Positions 1 through 7,239 of a stretch of DNA of 64,000 nt are shown piece by piece. The stretch spans positions 1-64,000 of the forward strand of contig JAGUYG010000078.1 in NCBI GenBank assembly GCA_020061465.1, given 5' to 3'. The notes beneath the pieces are model-generated. The model worked only from the letters and a program-made list of their open reading frames with translations, ran no database searches and was not told the DNA's origin. Made by a program: the position numbers and the translations under genes. Source of the DNA: Ignavibacteriales bacterium (GTDB lineage Bacteria > Bacteroidota > Ignavibacteria > Ignavibacteriales > Ignavibacteriaceae). Position 1 is the first letter of the stretch. The number at the start of each line of letters is the position of its first letter.

Positions 1-143
1 AAAGTTAGCACTGATAATAAGTCTCTCTCTTTTTAAGAGAGAGATTATCCCAAAGGGATGCCTTTGGCAGAGAGAGTTTAAGTACCGGGAAAATTATCAG
101 ATTGATCCTTTGGAAAAGTAACAAATCAGACCGATCCTTCGGA
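1..143. repeat. Intergenic repeat block with two GATCC/GGAAAAG direct repeats
   Basis: No convincing gene lies here; the small minus-strand open frame crossing it is repeat-derived. Two 22-nt direct repeats, at 98-119 and 127-148, match at 19 of 22 positions (core GATCCTTTGGAAAAG versus GATCCTTCGGAAAAG). A weaker copy is near 57-72. A CT-rich hairpin sits near 21-46. The core recurs at 43372-43389 and, inverted, at 55989-56006, so this is a dispersed intergenic family. Its function is unknown. Confidence 0.6.
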
Positions 144-173
144 AAAGTTTGCTTAAAAAACAAACTTTTTTTT
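143..173 (+). terminator. Candidate Rho-independent terminator
   Basis: A 9-bp stem (AAAAGTTTG at 143-151 with CAAACTTTT at 161-169) runs into an eight-T tract on the plus strand (166-173). The polarity fits a plus-strand transcript entering from outside the window. On the minus strand it lies just after sppA but has only four T residues after the stem. It overlaps the end of the second repeat copy, so it may be part of that repeat. Confidence 0.45.
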
Positions 174-236
174 CGTAGCAGCACAATGGACTTTTCAGTC
201 ACCCTCGTTACAATGTTGAGGTAATTACCTTTCCAA

Positions 237-2645
237 TCACAGCATTTCCATATCTTCAAGCGGGAGGATCGGCATAATTCTTCCATTATTCTGTAATCTG
301 AATTTAAGATGCTCTATCAACTCATCCTTCTGATATTCAATGCCAAAAAGTTTTGGCATAAACATATTAAAATCAATAAGCGACGGAGTTGGATACTCAA
401 CTATGTTATATTCCTTTCCTTTTAAGCCTGCTTTCTCTACGGCTATGTTGATTGCATCCGATAAGCCGCCTAATTTATCTACCAAACCGTTTTCGAATCC
501 GTCATAACCCGACCAAACTCTTCCCTGGGCAATCGGTTCAATTGCATCGTAGGAAACATTGCGACCGTAAGCGACTTTATTAACAAATTCATTATAAAGA
601 GATTTGATTGAATGTTCCATCTTTTTATGTTCATCAGTAGTTAAATCTCTATCGGGGAGCGAAACACCGATAAATGGAAAAGTAAAGCCAAAGCCAAGAT
701 CGGCATGATCTCCTCTCTTCACAAAATCTGTCGTTATGCCGAACTTCTCTTTTAATTCTTTATTGTAATACCAGCCGCCGATAACTCCTATCGAACCTGT
801 GATTGTATTAGGAGCGGCAACAATCGTATCGGCATACATCGAAAGCCAATAACCGCCGGATGCTGCCACATAGCCTTGCGAGACTATTACAGGTTTTATT
901 CCTTTTGCTTTCTTAAGCGCTTCCGCAATTAAATCACTAGCTAATCCATCGCCTCCCGGAGAATCTACCCTGAGCACAATTGCTTTTATATTTTTGTTTT
1001 TAACTGCAGCTTCAACATCCTTTACTAATTTACGGGCGGTAATTCCTTCATCCATTGCGCATGCACCGAGAGCATAGATAACAGCAACTTCAGGTTTTTT
1101 TCCCCAATGACTGTCTTCAGGCAATTTAACTTTTGCCAGGGAAGCAGCTTTCACAAAAGATTTTTCTTCACCTTCAAATTCTTTAACTAAATCTTTCACT
1201 ATGTCCCATCTTCCTAATGTATCTACCAATTTATACTTGACGGCATCCTCCGGGAGGAAGATAGCAACTTCATCTATCAGCTTATCAAATTCTTCCGGCT
1301 TGATATTTCTTCCGCTACATATATCGGTTTTGGCAAGACGGTAATAATCATCCACTAATTTTTGTCTCTGTTCGCGGTCGGCTTCGGTCATCTTTGTTTG
1401 TGAGAATGTTTCCATTGCAGATTTGTATTTGAAATATCTCCACTCCGAAAAACCAACGCCCAGCTTTTCAAGCGTTCCGGTAAAGTAAGTTCTGCCTAAT
1501 AAAAATCCTTCAAGTATAATCATTCCCTGAGGATCCATCACAATCTTATCTGCGATTGATGCTAAATGATAACCGTCAATGTTTGGTCGATCGATATAAA
1601 TAACAATTTTTTTACCTGCACTTTTAAATTCTGACAATTTTTCTCGCAGCTCCCATAACATTTCTTTGTTGATTGCCATTCCAGAAGTATTAATTGCTAT
1701 ACCGGCTACAGTTTTATCCTGCTTAGCGGCATCAATTTGTTTTAATAAATTGCTTAGAGTACTGGAGTTATCAAAAAATCTAAATTTTTGATACTTCAAC
1801 TGACCAAGCAGATTTATATCTACATATTTCTTACGTGAAGATAATCCATAAAATATATTTCTATCAAAAGCGCCTGCACGTATGCCGTAAATATTAAATG
1901 AATGTTTATTCTTATCGTCAAAACGTGATTGAGTAGCAAGTCCAAAGCTGCCGAAGCTGATTTGAATCCCGGCATTAAAATATTTCGTATCAAAATATCT
2001 TCCGGTTAGTCTTATTCCGTCTAACAATTCAACAGCCGCACCGGCACTCCATTTCGCATCTCCGGAATTACGATTTTTGCGGTAGACATAATCACCAAAT
2101 AATGTTATAAGTTCATTTCCGAATGGTCTGATACCAAGTTCAACCGCACCTTCGCTGTCTCCTAAAGTTGGAAAGTTTCCTACAAATCCTAAAGAAAAAT
2201 ATTTTAGCGGTCTATAAATTACTCCGGCAGTAAACAGATCGCTTCTATCAAAATAATTTATATCGCCGGTTGACCAGCCGTATCCGATTCCGAAACTAAA
2301 TTCGGGATTTCCGAATGCGGCTGTTAATTTGTAATCGGTAATTGCTTTTCCTGCGGTTCTATAGTTAACCAATCCGAAGCCAAAATTCGGAACGGCTGCA
2401 AACAAGCCCCAATGATTTATTTCGTGCCATTTACCGAATTGATCGGACCAGGTAAAAAGCACATCCGGATTTTCCACGAAGGATAAAACTGCCGGATTAT
2501 CGTAACCGTAAAGCCCGTACTTCATTGCTCCCGGCGAAGTAAATCCAAATTTGTTTTGAGAATAGTAGGAATAAAAATCAGACTGTGAAAACCCTTCTGT
2601 TAAAAGGATAAAAGAAATTGATAGTAGATAAATTAAATTTTTCAT
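237..2645 (-). CDS. sppA: Signal peptide peptidase SppA-type protease with N-terminal barrel-like domain
   Basis: This is an S49 serine protease of 802 residues. SppA enzymes cleave remnant signal peptides and other membrane-associated peptides with a Ser/Lys dyad. Residues 1-20 form a signal peptide. Residues about 21-270 are alternating aromatic and glycine-rich strands like an outer-membrane beta-barrel. Residues about 290-790 are two tandem S49 domains of the long SppA type. The likely general base is Lys408 in FKYKSAMETF and the nucleophile Ser596 in VAASGGYW; GSIGVIGG follows. The start has a strong Shine-Dalgarno sequence (GGAGGA) 5 nt upstream. The barrel-like extension is absent from the classical E. 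coli enzyme and suggests a periplasmic or outer-membrane location rather than inner-membrane anchoring. The protease call is firm; the barrel is inferred from composition. Confidence 0.9.
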   Translation of the reverse strand: MKNLIYLLSISFILLTEGFSQSDFYSYYSQNKFGFTSPGAMKYGLYGYDNPAVLSFVENPDVLFTWSDQFGKWHEINHWGLFAAVPNFGFGLVNYRTAGKAITDYKLTAAFGNPEFSFGIGYGWSTGDINYFDRSDLFTAGVIYRPLKYFSLGFVGNFPTLGDSEGAVELGIRPFGNELITLFGDYVYRKNRNSGDAKWSAGAAVELLDGIRLTGRYFDTKYFNAGIQISFGSFGLATQSRFDDKNKHSFNIYGIRAGAFDRNIFYGLSSRKKYVDINLLGQLKYQKFRFFDNSSTLSNLLKQIDAAKQDKTVAGIAINTSGMAINKEMLWELREKLSEFKSAGKKIVIYIDRPNIDGYHLASIADKIVMDPQGMIILEGFLLGRTYFTGTLEKLGVGFSEWRYFKYKSAMETFSQTKMTEADREQRQKLVDDYYRLAKTDICSGRNIKPEEFDKLIDEVAIFLPEDAVKYKLVDTLGRWDIVKDLVKEFEGEEKSFVKAASLAKVKLPEDSHWGKKPEVAVIYALGACAMDEGITARKLVKDVEAAVKNKNIKAIVLRVDSPGGDGLASDLIAEALKKAKGIKPVIVSQGYVAASGGYWLSMYADTIVAAPNTITGSIGVIGGWYYNKELKEKFGITTDFVKRGDHADLGFGFTFPFIGVSLPDRDLTTDEHKKMEHSIKSLYNEFVNKVAYGRNVSYDAIEPIAQGRVWSGYDGFENGLVDKLGGLSDAINIAVEKAGLKGKEYNIVEYPTPSLIDFNMFMPKLFGIEYQKDELIEHLKFRLQNNGRIMPILPLEDMEML

Positions 2646-2818
2646 CTTTCCTCCGGGTTGATAATTTCTGCAAAATGAATACTTAAGAATTTACCGTTGT
2701 GAATTAGTGTCGATATTATAATAACGTGAAAAATATTCTCATCTAAAATATGACAGGAATAAATAATTTAAAACCATTTATCACTATTTTTGAAATAACA
2801 AAATATTATTTATAAGTC

Positions 2819-3550
2819 ATGATTGAAATAAGAAATCTGTATAAGAGTTTTGGAACTAAGAAAGTTCTCAACGGAATAAACTTGAATATCGAAAAAGGAG
2901 AAACTCTTGTAATCATAGGGAAAAGCGGAGAGGGGAAAAGTGTCTTAATCAAACATGTAGTAGGACTTCTTCAGCCCGATGAAGGATATGTAAAAGTTGA
3001 AGGAGTAGAGGTTGCCAATCTGAAAGAAAAAGAATTGTACGAGATGCGGAAAAAATTTGGTTTTCTTTTTCAAGGTTCGGCACTCTTCGATTCGATGACG
3101 GTTGAAGAAAATGTGGCGCTTCCATTGGTTGAGTCGGCTAACGGTTATTCAACAAAGGAATTGGATAAAGCAGTAGCTGAAAAGTTGGCGCTTGTTGGTT
3201 TGAAAGATGCCCACAAACTTAAACCATCTGAATTGTCAGGCGGAATGAAGAAGAGGGTGGCATTAGCCAGAGCGCTAATTACTAATCCCGAATACATATT
3301 TTATGATGAACCAACCACCGGTTTGGATCCCATTATGTCTGACTCAATCGATAAGTTGATTAAAGAATTAAGCGATCAATTAATCGTTACTTCGGTAGTT
3401 GTTACGCACGATATGTACAGCGTGAAAAATGTTGCTAATAAAGTGGCGATGATGCACAACGGTATTATCTATTTTGAAGGTTCCATGGAAGATCTTCTTA
3501 AATCGAATGATAAGGTGATTGTGGATTTTATTAAGAGGACGGGATTTTAA
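2819..3550 (+). CDS. mlaF: ABC transporter ATP-binding protein, MlaF type
   Basis: The product is a 243-residue cytoplasmic ABC ATPase that would power a lipid-trafficking (MCE/Mla-type) permease. It has Walker A GKSGEGKS at 34-41, a Q-loop with FQGSALFDSMTVEENV, signature LSGGMKKRVALARAL, Walker B YIFYDEPTTGLDP and a switch histidine in VVVTHDM. The SALFDSMTV segment and the GMKKR signature are typical of MlaF rather than of generic importers. No MlaE permease or MlaD/MCE protein lies on either side: sppA diverges upstream and a DUF2721 gene follows 69 nt downstream. The partner must be encoded elsewhere. There is no strong Shine-Dalgarno before the ATG. Confidence 0.85.
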   Translation: MIEIRNLYKSFGTKKVLNGINLNIEKGETLVIIGKSGEGKSVLIKHVVGLLQPDEGYVKVEGVEVANLKEKELYEMRKKFGFLFQGSALFDSMTVEENVALPLVESANGYSTKELDKAVAEKLALVGLKDAHKLKPSELSGGMKKRVALARALITNPEYIFYDEPTTGLDPIMSDSIDKLIKELSDQLIVTSVVVTHDMYSVKNVANKVAMMHNGIIYFEGSMEDLLKSNDKVIVDFIKRTGF

Positions 3551-3619
3551 TTTTTCTCTGTTCCGCCGTAACTATCCGAATAAAATAAATTTGCCATACA
3601 AATAATTAGGGCTTTAAGT

Positions 3620-4096
3620 ATGACTGTTACAATTTCCATCGTCGAAGTAATTCAATTGATGTTAGCCCCCGGTTTGATGATTTCTGCATGCGGACTGCTG
3701 CTGCTGGGCATGAATAATAAATATTCTTTAGTTGTTAATAGAATAAGATTGTTAAATGAAGAGAAGAGAAAATTTTTTTCTGCTGCGGGAGTAAAAGATT
3801 TTAATTATGAAGAAAGTGTCAGGTTAGAAAGTATTGCCCGGCAGTTAAACGCATTGGTTTTCAGAGTAAAATTAGTCCGAAATGCGGTGCTTTCTTATAC
3901 AATCGCAGTAGCATTATTTGTAATTACTTCACTACTAATTGGATTAGATTATTTCTTCGAATCCACCAGACTAAGCTATGTTGTTACAACTCTGTTTCTA
4001 TTAGGGATGATATCCGTATTGGCAGGTATAATCTTTGCCGCTTATGAAACAATAAAAGGTTACGATATTATTCAGCTTGAGGTGAAGATAGATTAA
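3620..4096 (+). CDS. DUF2721 family membrane protein
   Basis: This 158-residue inner-membrane protein has an N-terminal hydrophobic segment (about 8-29) with the family-typical ISACGLLLLGMNNKYS stretch. A charged helix follows (about 36-75, NRIRLLNEEKRKF), then two C-terminal transmembrane segments (about 85-108 and 118-142). The arrangement matches DUF2721, whose function is unknown. It lies 69 nt after the mlaF-like gene on the same strand, so co-transcription is possible. A hairpin at 4137-4186 follows. The family call rests on the N-terminal motif and topology; no function can be given. Confidence 0.75.
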   Translation: MTVTISIVEVIQLMLAPGLMISACGLLLLGMNNKYSLVVNRIRLLNEEKRKFFSAAGVKDFNYEESVRLESIARQLNALVFRVKLVRNAVLSYTIAVALFVITSLLIGLDYFFESTRLSYVVTTLFLLGMISVLAGIIFAAYETIKGYDIIQLEVKID

Positions 4097-4136
4097 AATA
4101 AAAATCCTCTTAGGTTCACAAGGTATAAAGTTTAAA

Positions 4137-4186
4137 AAACCTCCGAGGTTGCATTGCGTAAAAGGCAGCGAAAACCTCGGAGGTTT
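4137..4186. repeat. Perfect 14-bp intergenic hairpin (AACCTC family)
   Basis: The arms AAACCTCCGAGGTT (4137-4150) and AACCTCGGAGGTTT (4173-4186) are fully complementary around a 22-nt loop. It sits between convergent genes (DUF2721 and argF), where a bidirectional terminator could act, but no T tract follows. Related hairpins with different yet still perfectly paired stems are at 7137-7171 and 10945-10979. Confidence 0.75.
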
Positions 4187-4208
4187 AGACAGTGAGAAGG
4201 AGATTAAA

Positions 4209-5141
4209 CTACATCACAAGCGCCATTATTGCTTTTTGAACATGCAGCCTATTTTCGGCTTCGTCAAATATTATTGAATGCGGCGAGTCTATCACTTCTT
4301 CAAGCACTTCTTCTCCGCGGTGTGCAGGCAAGCAGTGCATAAATAGATAATCCTCTTTTGCATTTTTAACCAAAGAAGAGTTAACCTGAAACTTCAGAAA
4401 TTTTTTCTTTCTTTCTGCGGCTTCGGCTTCCTGTCCCATACTTGCCCACACATCGGTATAAATAATATCGGCATCCTTAACTGCAGCGGCGGGATCGTTT
4501 GTAACATCTACTTTGCTTCCCATGTATGCCGCATTTCTTAAAGCATTATTTACAATTTCTTTTTGGGGCTCATAATCCGCAGGTGTAGCAATAGCAACAT
4601 CCATCCCCACTTTAGAGCAGCCGTGAAGCAGACTGTGCGCCATATTGTTGCCGTCTCCTACATACGCAAGCTTTAAGCCGCGCAGCTCTCTTCTTTTTTC
4701 AAGAATTGTAAAAAGATCGGCAAGAACTTGACATGGATGCAGTAAATCGGTTAAGCCATTAATCACCGGTATCGAACCAAAGTGTGCAAGGTCAACAACA
4801 TCCTGATGGTTGAATGTTCTTATCATTATTCCGTTTAAGTAACGTGATAAAACTTTAGCCGTGTCCGAAATAGTTTCACCCCGTTTTAGCTGCAAATCAT
4901 TCGGACCAAAATACATTCCGATACCGCCTAACTGATATATTCCCGTTTCAAAAGAAATTCTCGTTCTTGTGGAGGGCTTTGCGAAAATCATTCCCAAAGT
5001 TTTTCCTTCAAGGATACGATGCGGCTGATTGGTTAGTTGTTTTTCCTTTAACGTTTTGCTCAGTTCAAATATTTGATAAATCTCTTCAAGTGTAAGATCA
5101 TTAATCGAAATAAGGCTTTTGCCTTTCATGTTAACTGCCAT
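4209..5141 (-). CDS. argF: Ornithine carbamoyltransferase
   Basis: This 310-residue cytosolic enzyme transfers the carbamoyl group of carbamoyl phosphate to ornithine, giving citrulline; the reverse phosphorolysis occurs in arginine fermentation. The carbamoyl phosphate site is seen as STRTR (57-61) and HPCQ (135-138). The ornithine side shows the SMG loop (234-236, DVWASMGQE) and the catalytic HCLP motif (269-272), which distinguish it from aspartate and N-acetylornithine transcarbamylases. It lies 19 nt downstream of carbamate kinase on the same strand, so the two probably share a transcript. That pairing leans toward a catabolic (ArcB-like) role, but no arginine deiminase is visible and sequence alone cannot settle the direction. 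Confidence 0.93.
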   Translation of the reverse strand: MAVNMKGKSLISINDLTLEEIYQIFELSKTLKEKQLTNQPHRILEGKTLGMIFAKPSTRTRISFETGIYQLGGIGMYFGPNDLQLKRGETISDTAKVLSRYLNGIMIRTFNHQDVVDLAHFGSIPVINGLTDLLHPCQVLADLFTILEKRRELRGLKLAYVGDGNNMAHSLLHGCSKVGMDVAIATPADYEPQKEIVNNALRNAAYMGSKVDVTNDPAAAVKDADIIYTDVWASMGQEAEAAERKKKFLKFQVNSSLVKNAKEDYLFMHCLPAHRGEEVLEEVIDSPHSIIFDEAENRLHVQKAIMALVM

Positions 5142-5160
5142 CTTTTACTCGCCTTTTTAT

Positions 5161-6111
5161 TTAATGAATTGATTTTACGATTCTTGTTCCGCAGCTATGG
5201 TTGTTCAATTGAGTAGCTTCGGTAATTACTGATTCTCTTCCTCCGTTTTCTATAAACTTAACTGCCGCAAGAATTTTTGGTCCCATGCTGCCCTCGCCGA
5301 ATTCACCAACTTCGTAATATTTTCTTGCCTCGTCCACTGTTAATACATCAAGTGCTTTTTGATCCGGCTTGTGAAAATTTATATATACTTTCGGAACATC
5401 TGTGAGGCAATAGAAGGCATCTGCACCAATCTCGGTTGCAAGCAATGAAGAAGCAAAATCTTTATCAATCACGGCTTCAACGCCCTGGAGTTTTTTATAT
5501 TTATCACGATAAACAGGAATCCCGCCGCCGCCGGCAGCAATAACAATATGTCCTTTGCGCGTTAAGTCTTTTATAATTTTTTTATTTATAATCTCTTTTG
5601 GCTCGGGCGATGCCACTACGCGTCTCCAGCCCCTCTTGCGAGCATCAAGCTGAAATTTCCAATTATTGTTTTTGGATAGCAGATCGGCTTCTTCTTTAAG
5701 ATAAAAAACTCCGATCGGCTTAGTGGGTTCATTGAAAGCCGGATCTTTAATATCCACGCGCACTTGTGTTATGATCGATACTACATTCTTTCTTATTTTA
5801 TATTCGGTAAGAATATTTTTCATTTGCCGCTCAATCATATATCCTATACCGCCCTGCGAATCTGCAACACAAATATCAAGCGGCATTTTTGGAATTTTAT
5901 ATTGGTTATAACCTGCTTCGTTTCGAAGAAGAATGTTGCCCACTTGCGGTCCATTTCCGTGTGTGATAACAATGTTATAATCGTTCTTAATTAATTTGAT
6001 TAAATTAATGCACGTATCGTAAGTATTTTTTTCTTGCTGCTGTATTGTGCCGGTTTCGCTGCCGCGCAGCAAAGCATTTCCGCCAAAGGCAACTACAGCT
6101 ATTTTTTTCAT
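5161..6111 (-). CDS. arcC: Carbamate kinase
   Basis: The enzyme makes ATP from carbamoyl phosphate and ADP, releasing carbamate; it normally ends arginine or purine fermentation. The 316-residue product begins MKKIAVVAFGGNALL, with the GGN motif at 10-12. It continues with HGNGPQVGN, ADSQGGIGY, AAGGGGIPV, the segment around VIDKD and a C-terminal GSMGPK, all characteristic. The open frame extends 52 codons further upstream, but that part is unlike the family. The ATG at 6111 has AGGTG upstream and gives the normal length of about 310 residues, so it was chosen. It precedes argF by 19 nt as a two-gene unit. Confidence 0.92.
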   Translation of the reverse strand: MKKIAVVAFGGNALLRGSETGTIQQQEKNTYDTCINLIKLIKNDYNIVITHGNGPQVGNILLRNEAGYNQYKIPKMPLDICVADSQGGIGYMIERQMKNILTEYKIRKNVVSIITQVRVDIKDPAFNEPTKPIGVFYLKEEADLLSKNNNWKFQLDARKRGWRRVVASPEPKEIINKKIIKDLTRKGHIVIAAGGGGIPVYRDKYKKLQGVEAVIDKDFASSLLATEIGADAFYCLTDVPKVYINFHKPDQKALDVLTVDEARKYYEVGEFGEGSMGPKILAAVKFIENGGRESVITEATQLNNHSCGTRIVKSIH

Positions 6112-6365
6112 AAAGCACCTAACTAATCCGGATGAAAATTGATGAACAAAAATAGGTATTTCAGCCGATAATTCCTTTTGTGAAAAACGTAATAGGATTT
6201 GCCTAATTGTAAATATGACACGAATTTCACGAATTATAACGAATAATTTATAAGCGTTTAGTGTCATAATAGTAAAAGAATTAGAATTATTAGGCGTAAA
6301 TTTATTCAGCTACAAAGCGCAATATGAATGAAAAATTATTATTTTAGATTATACATCTGAAGATT

Positions 6366-6971
6366 ATGTATACGAAAAAGACATTTGACAAAAAAGATCT
6401 GCTAAAACCGGAAATGATGATTCGCCTTTATGCTAACGGCGCTTTTCCGATGGCAGATGAACAAACAGGCGAGATAAATTGGTTTATGCCTGAGATAAGA
6501 ACTATTATTCCGCTTGATAATTACAATGTTCCGCGGTCGCTAAAAAAAATTTTTTCTCAAAATCGTTTTGAATTTGAATATGATAAAGATTTTCTTTCGG
6601 TAGTAAAAAATTGTGCTGCCCGAAAACCCACGTGGATTTCTGATGAACTGATTGAAGCATATCTTAGACTGTGGGCTAAGGGTAACATTCATACTGTTGA
6701 AACTTATCTGGGTGGAAAACTTGCAGGCGGATTGTATGGAGTTACTTACAGAGGTGCATTTTTTGGCGAATCGATGTTCTCATTTGTTCCACAGGCATCA
6801 AAAGCAGCATTAATTAAATTGATCGAACGCTTGGATGAGAAAGGATTTATTTTGCTTGATGTGCAGTATATGACACAGCATCTAAAAATGTTTGGTGCAA
6901 TTGAAATTTCATTTGAGGAATATGCCTCACTTCTGCAGAGTTCATATAAGAAAGATTGTAAATTTGTATGA
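6366..6971 (+). CDS. aat: Leucyl/phenylalanyl-tRNA-protein transferase
   Basis: Aat adds Leu or Phe from aminoacyl-tRNA to proteins with N-terminal Arg or Lys, marking them for ClpS/ClpAP-type N-degron proteolysis. The 201-residue protein shows the family signature in order: YANGAFPMAD, WFMPEIRTIIPLD, PRSLKK, then GGLYGV, FFGESMFS, ASKAAL and a closing LLDVQYMTQHLKMFGA segment. Its length fits the compact form. It is transcribed alone, divergent from arcC and followed by a repeat-rich spacer. A ClpC-type ATPase is encoded at the other end of this window; no clpS is visible here. Confidence 0.93.
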   Translation: MYTKKTFDKKDLLKPEMMIRLYANGAFPMADEQTGEINWFMPEIRTIIPLDNYNVPRSLKKIFSQNRFEFEYDKDFLSVVKNCAARKPTWISDELIEAYLRLWAKGNIHTVETYLGGKLAGGLYGVTYRGAFFGESMFSFVPQASKAALIKLIERLDEKGFILLDVQYMTQHLKMFGAIEISFEEYASLLQSSYKKDCKFV

Positions 6972-7000
6972 ATGACATGCTTAGTTAGATTTTTACCCAT

Positions 7001-7131
7001 TAACTCATGTTACGCAAGTAAACCTTTCCCGAACGCATTTCCTAAGGAACCTTCGGTCGGGATCATTTTGACGAGGTCGCTGATTTTGTTCCGAGTGTGT
7101 CGGAATACTCAGCAGCGCATCCTTGAGTATG
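7001..7131. repeat. Mosaic intergenic repeat: lone MITE-type end plus broken hairpin copies
   Basis: The stretch opens with TAACTCATGTTACGC (7001-7015), identical to the terminal repeat at 56254-56268. A broken AACCTC-family copy follows: AACCTTCG near 7040 is separated from GAGGTCGCTGATTTT, pieces that are contiguous at 10945-10964. A further hairpin, ATACTCA/TGAGTAT, lies near 7105-7131. No matching right-hand terminal repeat was found, so this looks like a decayed or composite insertion. No credible gene lies between 6972 and 7239. Confidence 0.5.
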
Positions 7132-7136
7132 TTATA

Positions 7137-7171
7137 AACCTCCAACGTCACTGCCTTGGACGTTGGAGGTT
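7137..7171. repeat. Perfect 13-bp hairpin (AACCTC family)
   Basis: The arms AACCTCCAACGTC (7137-7149) and GACGTTGGAGGTT (7159-7171) pair perfectly around a 9-nt loop, ACTGCCTTG. The copy at 10945-10979 has the same 13-9-13 layout with three stem positions changed on both arms. No T tract follows, so simple terminator function is not evident. Confidence 0.8.
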
Positions 7172-7239
7172 ACTGCATGGGATATATTAGTAAAAAGTAA
7201 GTGTGTAATAATTAATGCCCGAAATGGTTTAGTATAAAA

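Noticed and set aside
5-286. Minus-strand open frame of 93 codons overlapping the end of sppA
   Set aside because: It runs through repeat DNA and the terminator-like hairpin, overlaps sppA and has no family-like sequence or ribosome site.
6112-6267. N-terminal extension of carbamate kinase
   Set aside because: The 52 extra codons have no resemblance to the family, and a good ribosome site precedes the ATG at 6111.
6972-7190. Plus-strand frame after aat
   Set aside because: It consists of the MITE-type end and hairpin repeats; the translation has no coding character.
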